This document shows, one piece after another, positions 34,589-42,696 of a stretch of 45,859 nt of DNA (position 1 is its first letter; each line of letters begins with the position of its first letter). The DNA is from Bacteroides sp. CAG:1076 (GTDB lineage: Bacteria > Bacteroidota > Bacteroidia > Bacteroidales > Bacteroidaceae), in assembly GCA_000436795.1 (NCBI GenBank), contig HF993216.1, positions 1 to 45,859 of the forward strand, read 5' to 3'. Position numbers and translations under genes: made by a program. The notes under the pieces are model-generated. The model was not told where the DNA came from. It saw only the letters and a list, made by a program, of their open reading frames with translations, and did not search any database.

Positions 34589-35578
34589 ATGGCAAACAAA
34601 TTAATTGTATCATTATCACCCCACGTGCATAGCGGTGACAGCGTACAGAAGAATATGTACGGCGTTATCATCGCTCTGATACCTGCCTTGCTTGTGTCAT
34701 TCTACATGTTCGGCCTGGGGGCTGTTATCGTTACGCTGACTTCTGTCATTGCGTGTCTGTTCTTTGAATGGGCTATTACAAAATACATCCTGAAACGTGA
34801 ACGTACAACCATCACCGATGGTTCGGCTGCGTTGACGGGACTTCTTCTGGCATTTAACTTGCCTTCTAATCTTCCGTTGTGGATTATCATTATCGGTGCG
34901 CTGGTTGCTATCGGCGTAGGTAAGATGACTTTCGGCGGTCTGGGCTGCAATCCGTTTAACCCTGCACTGGTGGGACGTATCTTCTTGCTGATTTCTTTCC
35001 CCGTACAGATGACTTCATGGCCTGTTGCCGGACAGTGGGCAAGCTATACGGATGCTGAAACAGCTGCTACTCCGCTTGCACTGATGAAGCAGGCTGTACA
35101 TGGCGATGCAAGTGCATTGAGCCAGTTGCCTGATACGATGAGCCTGTTCTTGGGTAATAATCCGGGATGTATCGGTGAAATCAGTTCATTGGCTTTGCTG
35201 ATCGGTCTGGCATATATGTTGTGGAAGAAGATTATCTCATGGCATATTCCGGTGTCAATCATTGTAACTGTATTTGTTTTCTCTGGCTTGATGCATCTGG
35301 CTAACCCGACTGTTTACGCATCGCCGTTCGCTCATCTGTTTACAGGTGGACTGATGCTGGGAGCTATCTTCATGGCAACCGACTATGTTACTTCACCGAT
35401 GACTCATAAAGGCATGATTATTTACGGTGTGGCTATCGGATTCCTGACAGTTGTTATTCGTCTTTTCGGTGCTTATCCGGAAGGAATGTCATTCGCTATC
35501 TTCATTATGAATGCATTTACTCCGTTGATTAACACTTATTGTAAACCTAAACGATTCGGGGAGGTAGTGAAGAAATGA
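34589..35578 (+). CDS. rnfD: Rnf complex subunit D (covalent-FMN membrane subunit)
   Basis: A 329-residue integral membrane subunit with about nine or ten TM helices, homologous to NqrB. The covalent FMN site is read as DAETAATPL, with acceptor Thr161; other family members have D-x-x-S/T-G-A-T. GGLGCNPFNPALVGR (116-130) and ATDYVTSPMTHKG are further conserved blocks. The stop codon overlaps the start of rnfG (ATGA at 35575-35578), which couples their translation. Confidence 0.96.
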   Translation: MANKLIVSLSPHVHSGDSVQKNMYGVIIALIPALLVSFYMFGLGAVIVTLTSVIACLFFEWAITKYILKRERTTITDGSAALTGLLLAFNLPSNLPLWIIIIGALVAIGVGKMTFGGLGCNPFNPALVGRIFLLISFPVQMTSWPVAGQWASYTDAETAATPLALMKQAVHGDASALSQLPDTMSLFLGNNPGCIGEISSLALLIGLAYMLWKKIISWHIPVSIIVTVFVFSGLMHLANPTVYASPFAHLFTGGLMLGAIFMATDYVTSPMTHKGMIIYGVAIGFLTVVIRLFGAYPEGMSFAIFIMNAFTPLINTYCKPKRFGEVVKK

Positions 35579-36237
35579 AAAAACTTGAATCATCTTTAAA
35601 GAATATGGCTCTGGCACTGACTGGCTTTTCTGTTGTAGCCGGAGCTCTGCTGGGCTGGGTGAACGATGTGACCGCTGAGCCGATTGCACAGGCAAATGCC
35701 AAGACATTGAGCGATGCAATTGCTGTAGTGGTTCCGGGATTTGACAATAATCCTGCCGAAGCGCCCGAAACTGTAGAAGTAAACGGTGCAACTTACAAAA
35801 TTTATAAGGCAACGAAAGATGGACAGCCTATTGGTGCTGCCGTAGAATCGTCTGCTAATGGTTTTGGTGGTACGCTGACTGTTCTGGTTGGTTTTGATAA
35901 CGATGGCAACATCATCGACTATTCTTTGCTGAGCCATGCCGAAACTCCGGGACTGGGTTCGAAGGCTGCCGACTGGTTTAAGAAAGGAGCCAAGGGTGAC
36001 ATTACCGGAAAGAATCCGGGTGAAGCACCTTTGACAGTAAGCAAGGATGGTGGACAGATTGATGCAATCACTGCCTCTACCATTACTTCACGCGCTTTCT
36101 TGCTGGCAGTGAACAATGCGTATGCTGCATATAAGAATCAGCATGTAGACAGCATGAGTGGAGCTACTTCACACGCTGCATCGAAAGATGAAGCACCGGC
36201 TGCTGCGGCTGATAGTACAAATGTTGAAAATAATTAA
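35575..36237 (+). CDS. rnfG: Rnf complex subunit G (covalent-FMN subunit)
   Basis: A 220-residue subunit with one N-terminal TM helix (about 9-28) and a periplasmic FMN-binding domain. SHAETPGLGSKA is the conserved centre. At the usual flavinylation position the sequence is DAITASTITS (acceptor Thr169), a variant of DxxS/TGAT. A second, canonical motif, DSMSGATS (Thr198), lies in the C-terminal tail, which then runs into an Ala/Asp/Asn-rich end. It overlaps rnfD by four bases and precedes rnfE by 17. The flavin transferase ApbE is not in the window. Confidence 0.95.
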   Translation: MKKLESSLKNMALALTGFSVVAGALLGWVNDVTAEPIAQANAKTLSDAIAVVVPGFDNNPAEAPETVEVNGATYKIYKATKDGQPIGAAVESSANGFGGTLTVLVGFDNDGNIIDYSLLSHAETPGLGSKAADWFKKGAKGDITGKNPGEAPLTVSKDGGQIDAITASTITSRAFLLAVNNAYAAYKNQHVDSMSGATSHAASKDEAPAAAADSTNVENN

Positions 36238-36254
36238 TAGGAGAGGAGCAGACT

Positions 36255-36839
36255 ATGAATAATTTTAAAGTATTGATGAACGGGATTGTTAAGGAAAATC
36301 CTACGTTTGTACTCCTTCTGGGTATGTGTCCTACTTTGGGTACTACCTCTTCGGCCATCAATGGTATGGGTATGGGACTGGCTACGATGTTCGTACTGAT
36401 TTGTTCGAATGTGGTAATCTCGTTGATAAAGAATCTGGTTCCCGATATGGTACGTATTCCTATCTTCGTTGTGGTTATCGCTTCGTTCGTAACCTTGTTA
36501 CAGATGGTTATGCAGGCATATGTTCCTGCTCTGTATGCTACCCTTGGTTTGTTTATCCCCTTGATTGTGGTGAACTGTATCTTGCTGGGACGTGCAGAGG
36601 CTTTTGCTGCAAAGAACAATCCGCTGTCGTCGTTCTTCGACGGTCTGGGTATGGGACTTGGCTTCACCATTGCCTTGACATTGCTGGGTGGTGTTCGTGA
36701 ATTCCTTGGAACAGGTAAGTTGTTCAACATCGCCATCATGCCTGAAGACTATGGCATGCTGATTTTCGTGCTGGCTCCTGGTGCATTTATTGTGTTGGGT
36801 TACCTCATTGCTATCGTAAACCGTCTGAAAAAGGCATAA
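36255..36839 (+). CDS. rnfE: Rnf complex subunit E (membrane)
   Basis: A 194-residue integral membrane subunit with about six TM helices, homologous to NqrD. The start NFKVLMNGIVKENPTFVLLLGMCPTL is the family hallmark, with a conserved cysteine (Cys27) in the first helix that, with its RnfA partner, is thought to hold an Fe-S centre in the membrane. It lies in operon order between rnfG and rnfA. Confidence 0.96.
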   Translation: MNNFKVLMNGIVKENPTFVLLLGMCPTLGTTSSAINGMGMGLATMFVLICSNVVISLIKNLVPDMVRIPIFVVVIASFVTLLQMVMQAYVPALYATLGLFIPLIVVNCILLGRAEAFAAKNNPLSSFFDGLGMGLGFTIALTLLGGVREFLGTGKLFNIAIMPEDYGMLIFVLAPGAFIVLGYLIAIVNRLKKA

Positions 36840-36858
36840 CTCCTAAAAAGAAAAAGAT

Positions 36859-37461
36859 ATGGAATATATATTGATATTTATCACCGCTATCTTTGTGAAC
36901 AACATTGTGTTGTCACAATTCCTCGGTATCTGTCCGTTCTTGGGCGTATCTAAGAAGGTAGAAACCGCTATGGGTATGGGAGCTGCTGTTGCTTTCGTGT
37001 TGACACTGGCTACCATCGTAACGTATGTTATCCAGAAGTTTGTCCTTGATGCTTTCGGACTGGGTTATTTGCAGACCATTGCATTTATCCTTGTCATCGC
37101 TGCATTGGTACAGATGGTGGAAATCATCTTGAAGAAAGTTTCTCCGGCTTTGTATCAGGCACTGGGAGTATTCTTGCCTTTGATTACGACAAACTGCTGT
37201 ATTCTGGGTGTTACTATTCTGGTTATCCAGAAAAACTATGATTTGCTGACAGGTGTTATCTATGCATTCTCTACGGCACTCGGATTCGCTTTGGCGCTGA
37301 TTGTGTTTGCAGGTATTCGCGAACAACTCAGCTTGGTCAATATTCCGAAAGGCATGCGTGGAATGTCTATTGCATTGGTAACTGCTGGTTTGCTGGCAAT
37401 GGCATTCATGGGATTCTCTGGTGTAGATAAAGGTTTGGCTGTTTTGTTTGGCTTGCAATAA
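36859..37461 (+). CDS. rnfA: Rnf complex subunit A (membrane)
   Basis: A 200-residue integral membrane subunit with about six TM helices, homologous to NqrE. It begins EYILIFITAIFVNNIVLSQFLGICPFLGV, with the conserved cysteine in LGICPFLG. A second cysteine pair occurs in LITTNCCILGV. It is the last gene of the rnfBCDGEA unit; a terminator begins about 28 bases after the stop. Confidence 0.96.
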   Translation: MEYILIFITAIFVNNIVLSQFLGICPFLGVSKKVETAMGMGAAVAFVLTLATIVTYVIQKFVLDAFGLGYLQTIAFILVIAALVQMVEIILKKVSPALYQALGVFLPLITTNCCILGVTILVIQKNYDLLTGVIYAFSTALGFALALIVFAGIREQLSLVNIPKGMRGMSIALVTAGLLAMAFMGFSGVDKGLAVLFGLQ

Positions 37462-37464
37462 CGG

Positions 37465-37538
37465 ATAAGGTACACCTTATATATATAGGAGAGCAGAGCT
37501 TCTTATATCCGAACGGATGAAAAGGCTCTGCTCTTTTT
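37465..37538 (+). terminator. Terminator of the rnf operon
   Basis: A small hairpin (37465-37471 with 37474-37480) precedes the main one. The main stem AGAGCAGAGC (37490-37499) pairs with GCTCTGCTCT (37525-37534) and is followed by a T run. An ATCCG-AA-CGGAT hairpin sits in its loop. Confidence 0.8.
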
Positions 37539-37588
37539 GTATGTCTGTATATTTATTTAAAGAATTTGATATAGTTTTTTCTGACAGA

Positions 37589-37621
37589 TTGTGTGATATT
37601 CGATAATTATTTCTACTTTTG
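37589..37621 (+). promoter_or_regulatory. Promoter of galE
   Basis: TTG (37589-37591), 22 bases, then TACTTTTG (37614-37621), an exact -7 match. The leader to the ATG is about 32 bases. Confidence 0.55.
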
Positions 37622-37659
37622 TTGAAGCAAATATTTATAGGACGTAATTTAATAGCAAT

Positions 37660-38694
37660 ATGAAAGAAAGAATTCTGGTTACAGGTGGAACGGGGTATAT
37701 CGGTTCTCATACAGTTGTAGAACTTCAGAATAGTGGTTACGAGGTAATTATCGTAGATAATCTTTCGAACTCGCGTGCCGACGTAGTCGATAACATAGAA
37801 AAGATTACAGGTATTCGTCCTGAATTCGAGCAGGTAGACTGCTTGGACTATGCAGGAATGGATGCTGTTTTTGCTAAATATCCGGGCATTAAAGGTATTA
37901 TCCATTTTGCAGCAAGTAAGGCTGTTGGCGAATCTGTTCAGAAACCTTTATTGTATTATCGCAATAACTTGGTTTCATTGATCAATATACTTGAACTGAT
38001 GCCTAAACACAATGTGCCGGGCATTATCTTCTCATCTTCGTGTACAGTATATGGACAGCCGGACAAACTTCCCGTTACGGAAGAAGCTCCGATTAAGAAA
38101 GCAGAGTCTCCTTATGGAAACACGAAACAGATTAATGAAGAAATTATTCGTGATACAGTAGCTTCCGGTTCTCCTATCCATGCTATCCTGTTGCGTTATT
38201 TCAACCCGATTGGCGCTCATCCAAGTGCTCTTATCGGTGAATTGCCAAATGGTGTTCCGCAGAACCTTATTCCGTATCTGACTCAGACGGCCATTGGTAT
38301 TCGTGAAAAACTGAGTGTTTTTGGTGATGATTACAATACTCCTGACGGTTCTTGTATTCGCGACTACATTTATGTGGTAGATTTGGCCAAGGCACATGTC
38401 ATCGCAATGAACCGTATTCTGCAGAATAAGCAGAAGGATAAAGTGGAAGTATTCAATATCGGTACCGGTAGAGGCGTTTCCGTTTTGGAACTGATTCATG
38501 CATTTGAGGCTGCTACAGGAGTTAAATTGAATTATCAGATTGCAGGTCGTCGTGCTGGCGATATAGAACAAGTATGGGCAGATCCTACTTATGCAAATAA
38601 TGAGCTGGGCTGGAAAGCAGAAACTTCAATAGAAGAAACATTGCGTTCAGCTTGGAACTGGCAGTTAAAACTTCGTGAAAGAGGAGTACAATAA
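37660..38694 (+). CDS. galE: UDP-glucose 4-epimerase
   Basis: Interconverts UDP-glucose and UDP-galactose (possibly also the N-acetyl forms) for envelope polysaccharides and galactose use. A 344-residue extended SDR enzyme: NAD-binding GGTGYIGSHT (9-18), the catalytic serine region SSSCTVYG (125-132), and YGNTK with Tyr152 and Lys156. LLRYFNPIGAHPS and RAGDIEQVWADP follow as substrate-site blocks. It is transcribed alone from its own promoter. Confidence 0.96.
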   Translation: MKERILVTGGTGYIGSHTVVELQNSGYEVIIVDNLSNSRADVVDNIEKITGIRPEFEQVDCLDYAGMDAVFAKYPGIKGIIHFAASKAVGESVQKPLLYYRNNLVSLINILELMPKHNVPGIIFSSSCTVYGQPDKLPVTEEAPIKKAESPYGNTKQINEEIIRDTVASGSPIHAILLRYFNPIGAHPSALIGELPNGVPQNLIPYLTQTAIGIREKLSVFGDDYNTPDGSCIRDYIYVVDLAKAHVIAMNRILQNKQKDKVEVFNIGTGRGVSVLELIHAFEAATGVKLNYQIAGRRAGDIEQVWADPTYANNELGWKAETSIEETLRSAWNWQLKLRERGVQ

Positions 38695-38886
38695 CTGGCT
38701 AAAATTTGTTTTGATAAAAAACGTTAATATATAAAACCAAAACGTTTGAAGAAATGTTTTATTGATGCAGACGCTTAAGGTACTTGGATGTATGTGAATA
38801 TGTACAAGTATTGTCTGTTCCCTTATAGGGGACGGGGCGTTTATGCATAGTAGTTTTGTCGTGTTTTATTTTGTGTTTGTGTTGTG
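38695..38886. other. Intergenic region after galE
   Basis: No ORF of note. It contains two AACGTT palindromes 21 bases apart (38720-38725, 38741-38746) and a short hairpin (GTTCCC-TTATA-GGGGAC, about 38818-38833). The clear terminator comes only ~190 bases after galE, so this is either a long 3' untranslated region or contains a small RNA. Confidence 0.4.
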
Positions 38887-38922
38887 ACTGTTTCTCGACG
38901 TGAGTCGAGAAACAGTTTTTTT
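38887..38922 (+). terminator. Intrinsic terminator downstream of galE
   Basis: A perfect 13-bp stem (38887-38899 with 38904-38916), tetraloop GTGA, then a run of T to 38922. It separates galE from the riboswitch-controlled unit. Confidence 0.88.
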
Positions 38923-38939
38923 ATTTCTGGATTTTATTA

Positions 38940-38947
38940 TACCTTTG
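38940..38947 (+). promoter_or_regulatory. -7 promoter box of the fluoride-riboswitch/clcF unit
   Basis: TACCTTTG matches TAnnTTTG exactly. Transcription from here would start near 38954, just before the first paired segment of the leader (CCGATTTC), leaving a ~237-base leader. Confidence 0.55.
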
Positions 38948-38950
38948 CGG

Positions 38951-39064
38951 CCGATTTCCTAAGTCGGGCTGGTATTTGTTGGAAGATTCAGACAGATTTC
39001 TGAAATCGGGGGAATGGGACTTCCCTGTTATAAACCGCTAATAGAATAGCTGATAGTTCCTGCC
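38951..39064 (+). ncRNA. Fluoride riboswitch (crcB motif) aptamer
   Basis: The core (39010-39064) lines up with known crcB/fluoride aptamers as I remember them. P1 is GGGA (39010-39013) with TCCC (39022-39025) around an 8-base loop ATGGGACT. Then comes the conserved ATAAACCGCT (39030-39039), P2 GCT (39037-39039) with AGC (39048-39050), and TGATAGTTCCTGCC. The pseudoknot/P3 pairing GGGAC (39016-39020) with GTTCC (39056-39060) is intact with one G-U. A basal stem CCGATTTC (38951-38958) with GAAATCGG (39002-39009) closes the upstream part around a small hairpin. It directly precedes a CLC-F fluoride exporter gene, the expected target. Confidence 0.85.
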
Positions 39065-39145
39065 GGAGTTAGTCTTTTGTAAGGCTGGCAGGGTAATTAT
39101 GTCCTCATCTGCTTGTCCGAAAAGAGTTCCGGCTTTCATTTTTTG
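39062..39145 (+). terminator. Riboswitch expression platform with terminator hairpin
   Basis: GCCGGAGTT (39062-39070) can pair with AGTTCCGGC (39126-39134), followed by TTTCATTTTTT. A competing hairpin pairs CCTGCC (39059-39064) with GGCAGG (39087-39092), extended by AGTCTT/AAGGCT (39071-39076 with 39081-39086). Both share bases with each other and the second touches the aptamer P3 strand, as expected of a switch. Which fold prevails with ligand cannot be settled by hand. Confidence 0.55.
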
Positions 39146-39190
39146 AGAAAATATATTTATGGTATAAGAAAAATTTGAAAAAGACAAGAG

Positions 39191-40468
39191 ATGAAAATTT
39201 TAAAGAAACAAAACTTTGTGACGAGACAGGAACAATTTCCATTATTTCCTTATTTAATTAAATGGCTTTTTCTTTCAGCTGTGTCTGGAGCCTGCATAGG
39301 TTCGGCTTCTGCACTTTTGCTAGTTTCTCTGGAGTGGGCTACTCAGTATCGTGAACATCATTTATGGATTATCGCTTTGCTTCCCGTAGCTGGCTTGTTG
39401 ATCGGACTGATGTATCATTATCTGGCGGGAACAGCAGCACGGGGGAATAACTTTCTGATAGAGGAAATCCGTTCTCCCCACGATATTATTCCTTTCCGTA
39501 TGGCACCTCTCGTATATATCGGAACGGTGTTGACTCATCTTTTTGGTGGTTCAGCCGGACGTGAAGGAACCGGTGTACAGATGGGAGGAGCGATAGCCGA
39601 TCGTTTTTCCAAGCTGTTCCGTCTGCCTAAGCGTGACCATCAGGTGATGGTAGCAATCGGTATCAGTGCAGGTTTTGCTTCTGTATTCGGAACTCCTTTG
39701 GCGGGAGCTGTGTTTGGTCTGGAGGTGATTGTCGTTGGTCGAATGCGGTATGAAGCGATTCTTCCGGTTTTCCTTTCGGCTGCTTTTGCTCAGTTGGCCT
39801 GTCATGCGTGGGGAGTGGAGCATACACTTTATCCGGCACCTGTAGTACCGGCACTGGGAGTTGCCAGTATTTTATGGGTTGCTCTTTCGGGTATATTATT
39901 CGGAATTGTTGCGATGATTTTCTCTCGTTCTATCGGCTTTTGGGGCGGACTGGCTAAAAAGTATATTTCCTATCCGCCTTTGCGCCCGGTTGCAGGAGGA
40001 GTAATCATAGCTTTGGCTGTTTGGGCATTGGGCACTACTAAATACATTGGTTTGGGTGTCCCGACTATTGTTGCCTCTTTTTCGGAGCAACAGATGTGGT
40101 ACGACTTTTTGTTGAAACTGCTTTTTACGACTTTTACCATTGGAGTCGGTTTTAAAGGTGGGGAAGTAACTCCTCTGTTCTTTGTCGGAGCTACCTTAGG
40201 TAGTGCGTTATCATTCATAGTTCCGTTGCCAATGAGCTTACTGGCAGGCTTGGGATTTGTAGCCGTTTTTGCCGGAGCAACCAATACCCCTATAGCTTGT
40301 ACATTTATGGGCATTGAGCTTTTTGGTATAGAACCGGGCATTTATTTGGGAATAGCCTGCGTAGTAGCTTATTTATTTTCTGGACATACAGGTATTTATA
40401 CATCACAAGTAGTAGGAACTCCCAAGCACCTGATCTATTTACGCGACAAGGGAAGGACATTGAGATAA
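39191..40468 (+). CDS. CLC-F type fluoride/proton antiporter
   Basis: A 425-residue CLC-family membrane protein that should export fluoride from the cytoplasm in exchange for protons. The selectivity-filter motifs are those of the fluoride branch. GNNFLI (85-90) replaces the GSGIP serine loop of chloride CLCs, GREGTGVQM (123-131) has Thr instead of Pro after the external glutamate Glu125, and GGEVTPLF occurs in the second half. Roughly 10-12 TM segments are visible and no CBS domain is present. The fluoride riboswitch ending ~125 bases upstream supports the substrate. The gene is called eriC-F or clcF in other species. The MATE gene downstream has its own -7 box. Confidence 0.92.
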   Translation: MKILKKQNFVTRQEQFPLFPYLIKWLFLSAVSGACIGSASALLLVSLEWATQYREHHLWIIALLPVAGLLIGLMYHYLAGTAARGNNFLIEEIRSPHDIIPFRMAPLVYIGTVLTHLFGGSAGREGTGVQMGGAIADRFSKLFRLPKRDHQVMVAIGISAGFASVFGTPLAGAVFGLEVIVVGRMRYEAILPVFLSAAFAQLACHAWGVEHTLYPAPVVPALGVASILWVALSGILFGIVAMIFSRSIGFWGGLAKKYISYPPLRPVAGGVIIALAVWALGTTKYIGLGVPTIVASFSEQQMWYDFLLKLLFTTFTIGVGFKGGEVTPLFFVGATLGSALSFIVPLPMSLLAGLGFVAVFAGATNTPIACTFMGIELFGIEPGIYLGIACVVAYLFSGHTGIYTSQVVGTPKHLIYLRDKGRTLR

Positions 40469-40547
40469 CTCTTGATTTATCGCAAGATTTTGAGGCCTGA
40501 AATGAGAAAAATATTCATTTGAAAGCACAATCAAGCGCGGGTTTCCG

Positions 40548-40555
40548 TAATTTTG
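40548..40555 (+). promoter_or_regulatory. -7 promoter box of the MATE exporter gene
   Basis: TAATTTTG is an exact TAnnTTTG match 27 bases before the ATG at 40583. The nearest TTTG upstream (40518-40521) is 26 bases away, wider than usual. Confidence 0.45.
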
Positions 40556-40582
40556 TATTCGATTTCAGAAACAGACACAGAT

Positions 40583-41935
40583 ATGGCACAATTGAGAGAG
40601 ATGACAGCGGGGCCTTCATTGCCGCTGATTTTCAACTTTACCTTACCCTTATTGTTGGGAAACTTGTTGCAGCAGACTTATTCATTGGTCGATGCTGCCA
40701 TCGTTGGAAAGTTCCTTGGAATTAATGCTTTAGCGTCCGTAGGAGCAAGCACTTCGGTTGTCTTTCTCATTTTAGGCTTCTGCAACGGATGTTGTGGCGG
40801 ATTTGCCATTCCGGTAGCGCAGAAATTCGGGGCACACGATTATGTGACGATGCGGCGTTACGTTTCTGTCAGTTTGAAGATTGCCGGAGTCATGTCGGTG
40901 GTCATAGCCATATTGACCAGTTTATTGTGTGCTTTTATTCTTCGCACCATGCAGACTCCGGAGAACATCTTTCAGGGAGCCTACAATTATCTGCTGGTTA
41001 CTTTTATCGGAGTGCCGTGTACCTTTTTTTATAACCTGCTTTCCAGTATCATCCGTGCATTGGGAGATAGTAAGACACCTTTCTGGTTCTTGCTTTTCTC
41101 TACCATATTGAATATTATCCTCGACTTGTTCTGCATATTGGTTATGGGGTGGGGAGTAACAGGCGCTGCCGTGGCTACTGTCTTTTCTCAAGGAGTATCG
41201 GCTGTACTATGCTATTTCTACATGTATCGTAAGTTTGATATTCTGAAAACAGAGGCCTCCGATCGTCGTTTCCGTCCGGAACTTGCCCGACAATTAATGT
41301 ATATCGGAGTTCCGATGGGACTTCAATTTTCCATAACGGCTATCGGTAGTATCATGCTTCAGAGTGCAAATAACGCACTGGGTACAGCATGTGTCGCAGC
41401 TTTCACCGCAGCGATGCGTATCAAGATGTTCGTGATGTGTGCCCTCGATAGCTTGGGAATGGCGATGGCAACCTATAGCGGTCAGAACTATGGTGCCGGG
41501 AAACCAGACCGTATCTGGCAAGGCATCAAGTCGGCTTCGCTGATGATGATCATTTATGTGGCTGTAGTTGCTGCTATCATGTGGGCCTTTGCCGACAAGT
41601 TTGCCCTGTTGTTTATTGCGCCCGACGAAACAGAAATTATCTCAGATACAGCCTTGTTCTTGCATATCAATGTATCGTTCTTCCCTTTATTGGGAATGCT
41701 CAGTATTTTGCGTTACACCATTCAGGGAGCGGGATATACCAAACTTGCCATGTTCTCCGGAGTTTCGGAAATGATTGCCCGTATATTAGTCAGTCTGATC
41801 ATTGTTCCGATGTGGGGATTCGTCGGCGTTTGTATGGGTGATCCTACTGCATGGCTTTTCGCTAACTTGTTCCTGATTCCGGCATTTATTTATGTATACC
41901 GTCGTTTGCGTCTTATTGTAGCAAAAGAGGCTTAA
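40583..41935 (+). CDS. MATE family efflux transporter
   Basis: A 450-residue membrane protein with about 12 TM helices in two similar halves. The N-terminal half holds PLIFNFTLPLLLGNLLQQTYSLVD followed by GKFLGINALASVGAS, and the second half holds GVPMGLQFSITAIGSIMLQ. These are typical of the DinF/NorM-like MATE group, which expels drugs or metabolites using Na+ or H+. Substrate unknown. I start at ATG 40583; the upstream TTG lies inside the -7 box. Its stop codon overlaps that of the convergent SDR gene in the palindrome TTAA. Confidence 0.93.
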   Translation: MAQLREMTAGPSLPLIFNFTLPLLLGNLLQQTYSLVDAAIVGKFLGINALASVGASTSVVFLILGFCNGCCGGFAIPVAQKFGAHDYVTMRRYVSVSLKIAGVMSVVIAILTSLLCAFILRTMQTPENIFQGAYNYLLVTFIGVPCTFFYNLLSSIIRALGDSKTPFWFLLFSTILNIILDLFCILVMGWGVTGAAVATVFSQGVSAVLCYFYMYRKFDILKTEASDRRFRPELARQLMYIGVPMGLQFSITAIGSIMLQSANNALGTACVAAFTAAMRIKMFVMCALDSLGMAMATYSGQNYGAGKPDRIWQGIKSASLMMIIYVAVVAAIMWAFADKFALLFIAPDETEIISDTALFLHINVSFFPLLGMLSILRYTIQGAGYTKLAMFSGVSEMIARILVSLIIVPMWGFVGVCMGDPTAWLFANLFLIPAFIYVYRRLRLIVAKEA

Positions 41936-42675
41936 TTCTTAACCCGCATTCGTTTCCATATTCCGGCAGGAATGAGCTTCCAGAAAAAGACCATCACCTT
42001 GTATCTCCAGTCGATAATGGCAATGCGCTGCTTGCGATGGATGGCACGTATGATGTGTCGTGCTACATTTTCCGGTTTCATCAGCATGGGATAATGTTTT
42101 CCGTCGTTGAGTAGTCCGGTAGCAACGAAGCCGGGACGTATATCTGTGAAGCAGATAGGGGAGCGGTGCATGTGGGCAAGCTGTTCCAGTGCGTCGATGT
42201 ATAGGTTTTGGAAGCGCTTGGTTGCCGAATAAGCAGGAGCGATGCCCAGTCCTTTCGTGCCCGCAATGGAACTGATAACCGCTATGTGTCCCTTGCCTTG
42301 TTGAAGGAAAAAGCGGAAAGCATGTCCTACCATGCGGGTAAATCCTGTTCCGTTCGTTTCCAAGGTGTTCAGCTCAATGTCGGGAGCCAACTCAAAATTC
42401 TGGAAGCCGATACCGGAACAGTGTACATACAAATCCATTCCTCCTACTTCGTCTATCAGCACATCCAACTCTTTTTCGGCTCCCTCTTTACGAATATCAA
42501 TGGGGCGGATCTGAATTCTTTCAGGGGCTTGCCGCTGAAAGGCTTGTAACTTTTCCAGACGCCGGCCTGCAATCCCGAGGTACCAGCCTTCGGCTATTAA
42601 TAATTTAGCCACTTCGTAGCCTATTCCAGAAGTAGCTCCCATGATAATTGCACGTTTTGTTGTTGATGGATTCAT
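41932..42675 (-). CDS. Short-chain dehydrogenase/reductase (SDR family)
   Basis: A 247-residue classical SDR oxidoreductase: cofactor motif GATSGIGYEVAK (13-24), the strand motif YVHCSGIGF in place of NNAG, catalytic serine in VISSIAGTKG and the YSATK Tyr-Lys pair. DIRPGFVATG follows as in many SDRs. Substrate unknown. It starts 21 bases after the helicase stop on the same strand, so both are probably in one transcript. Its end overlaps the MATE gene by four bases. Confidence 0.92.
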   Translation of the reverse strand: MNPSTTKRAIIMGATSGIGYEVAKLLIAEGWYLGIAGRRLEKLQAFQRQAPERIQIRPIDIRKEGAEKELDVLIDEVGGMDLYVHCSGIGFQNFELAPDIELNTLETNGTGFTRMVGHAFRFFLQQGKGHIAVISSIAGTKGLGIAPAYSATKRFQNLYIDALEQLAHMHRSPICFTDIRPGFVATGLLNDGKHYPMLMKPENVARHIIRAIHRKQRIAIIDWRYKVMVFFWKLIPAGIWKRMRVKN

Positions 42676-42696
42676 ATGGCAGTTGAGGTTTTGGAG

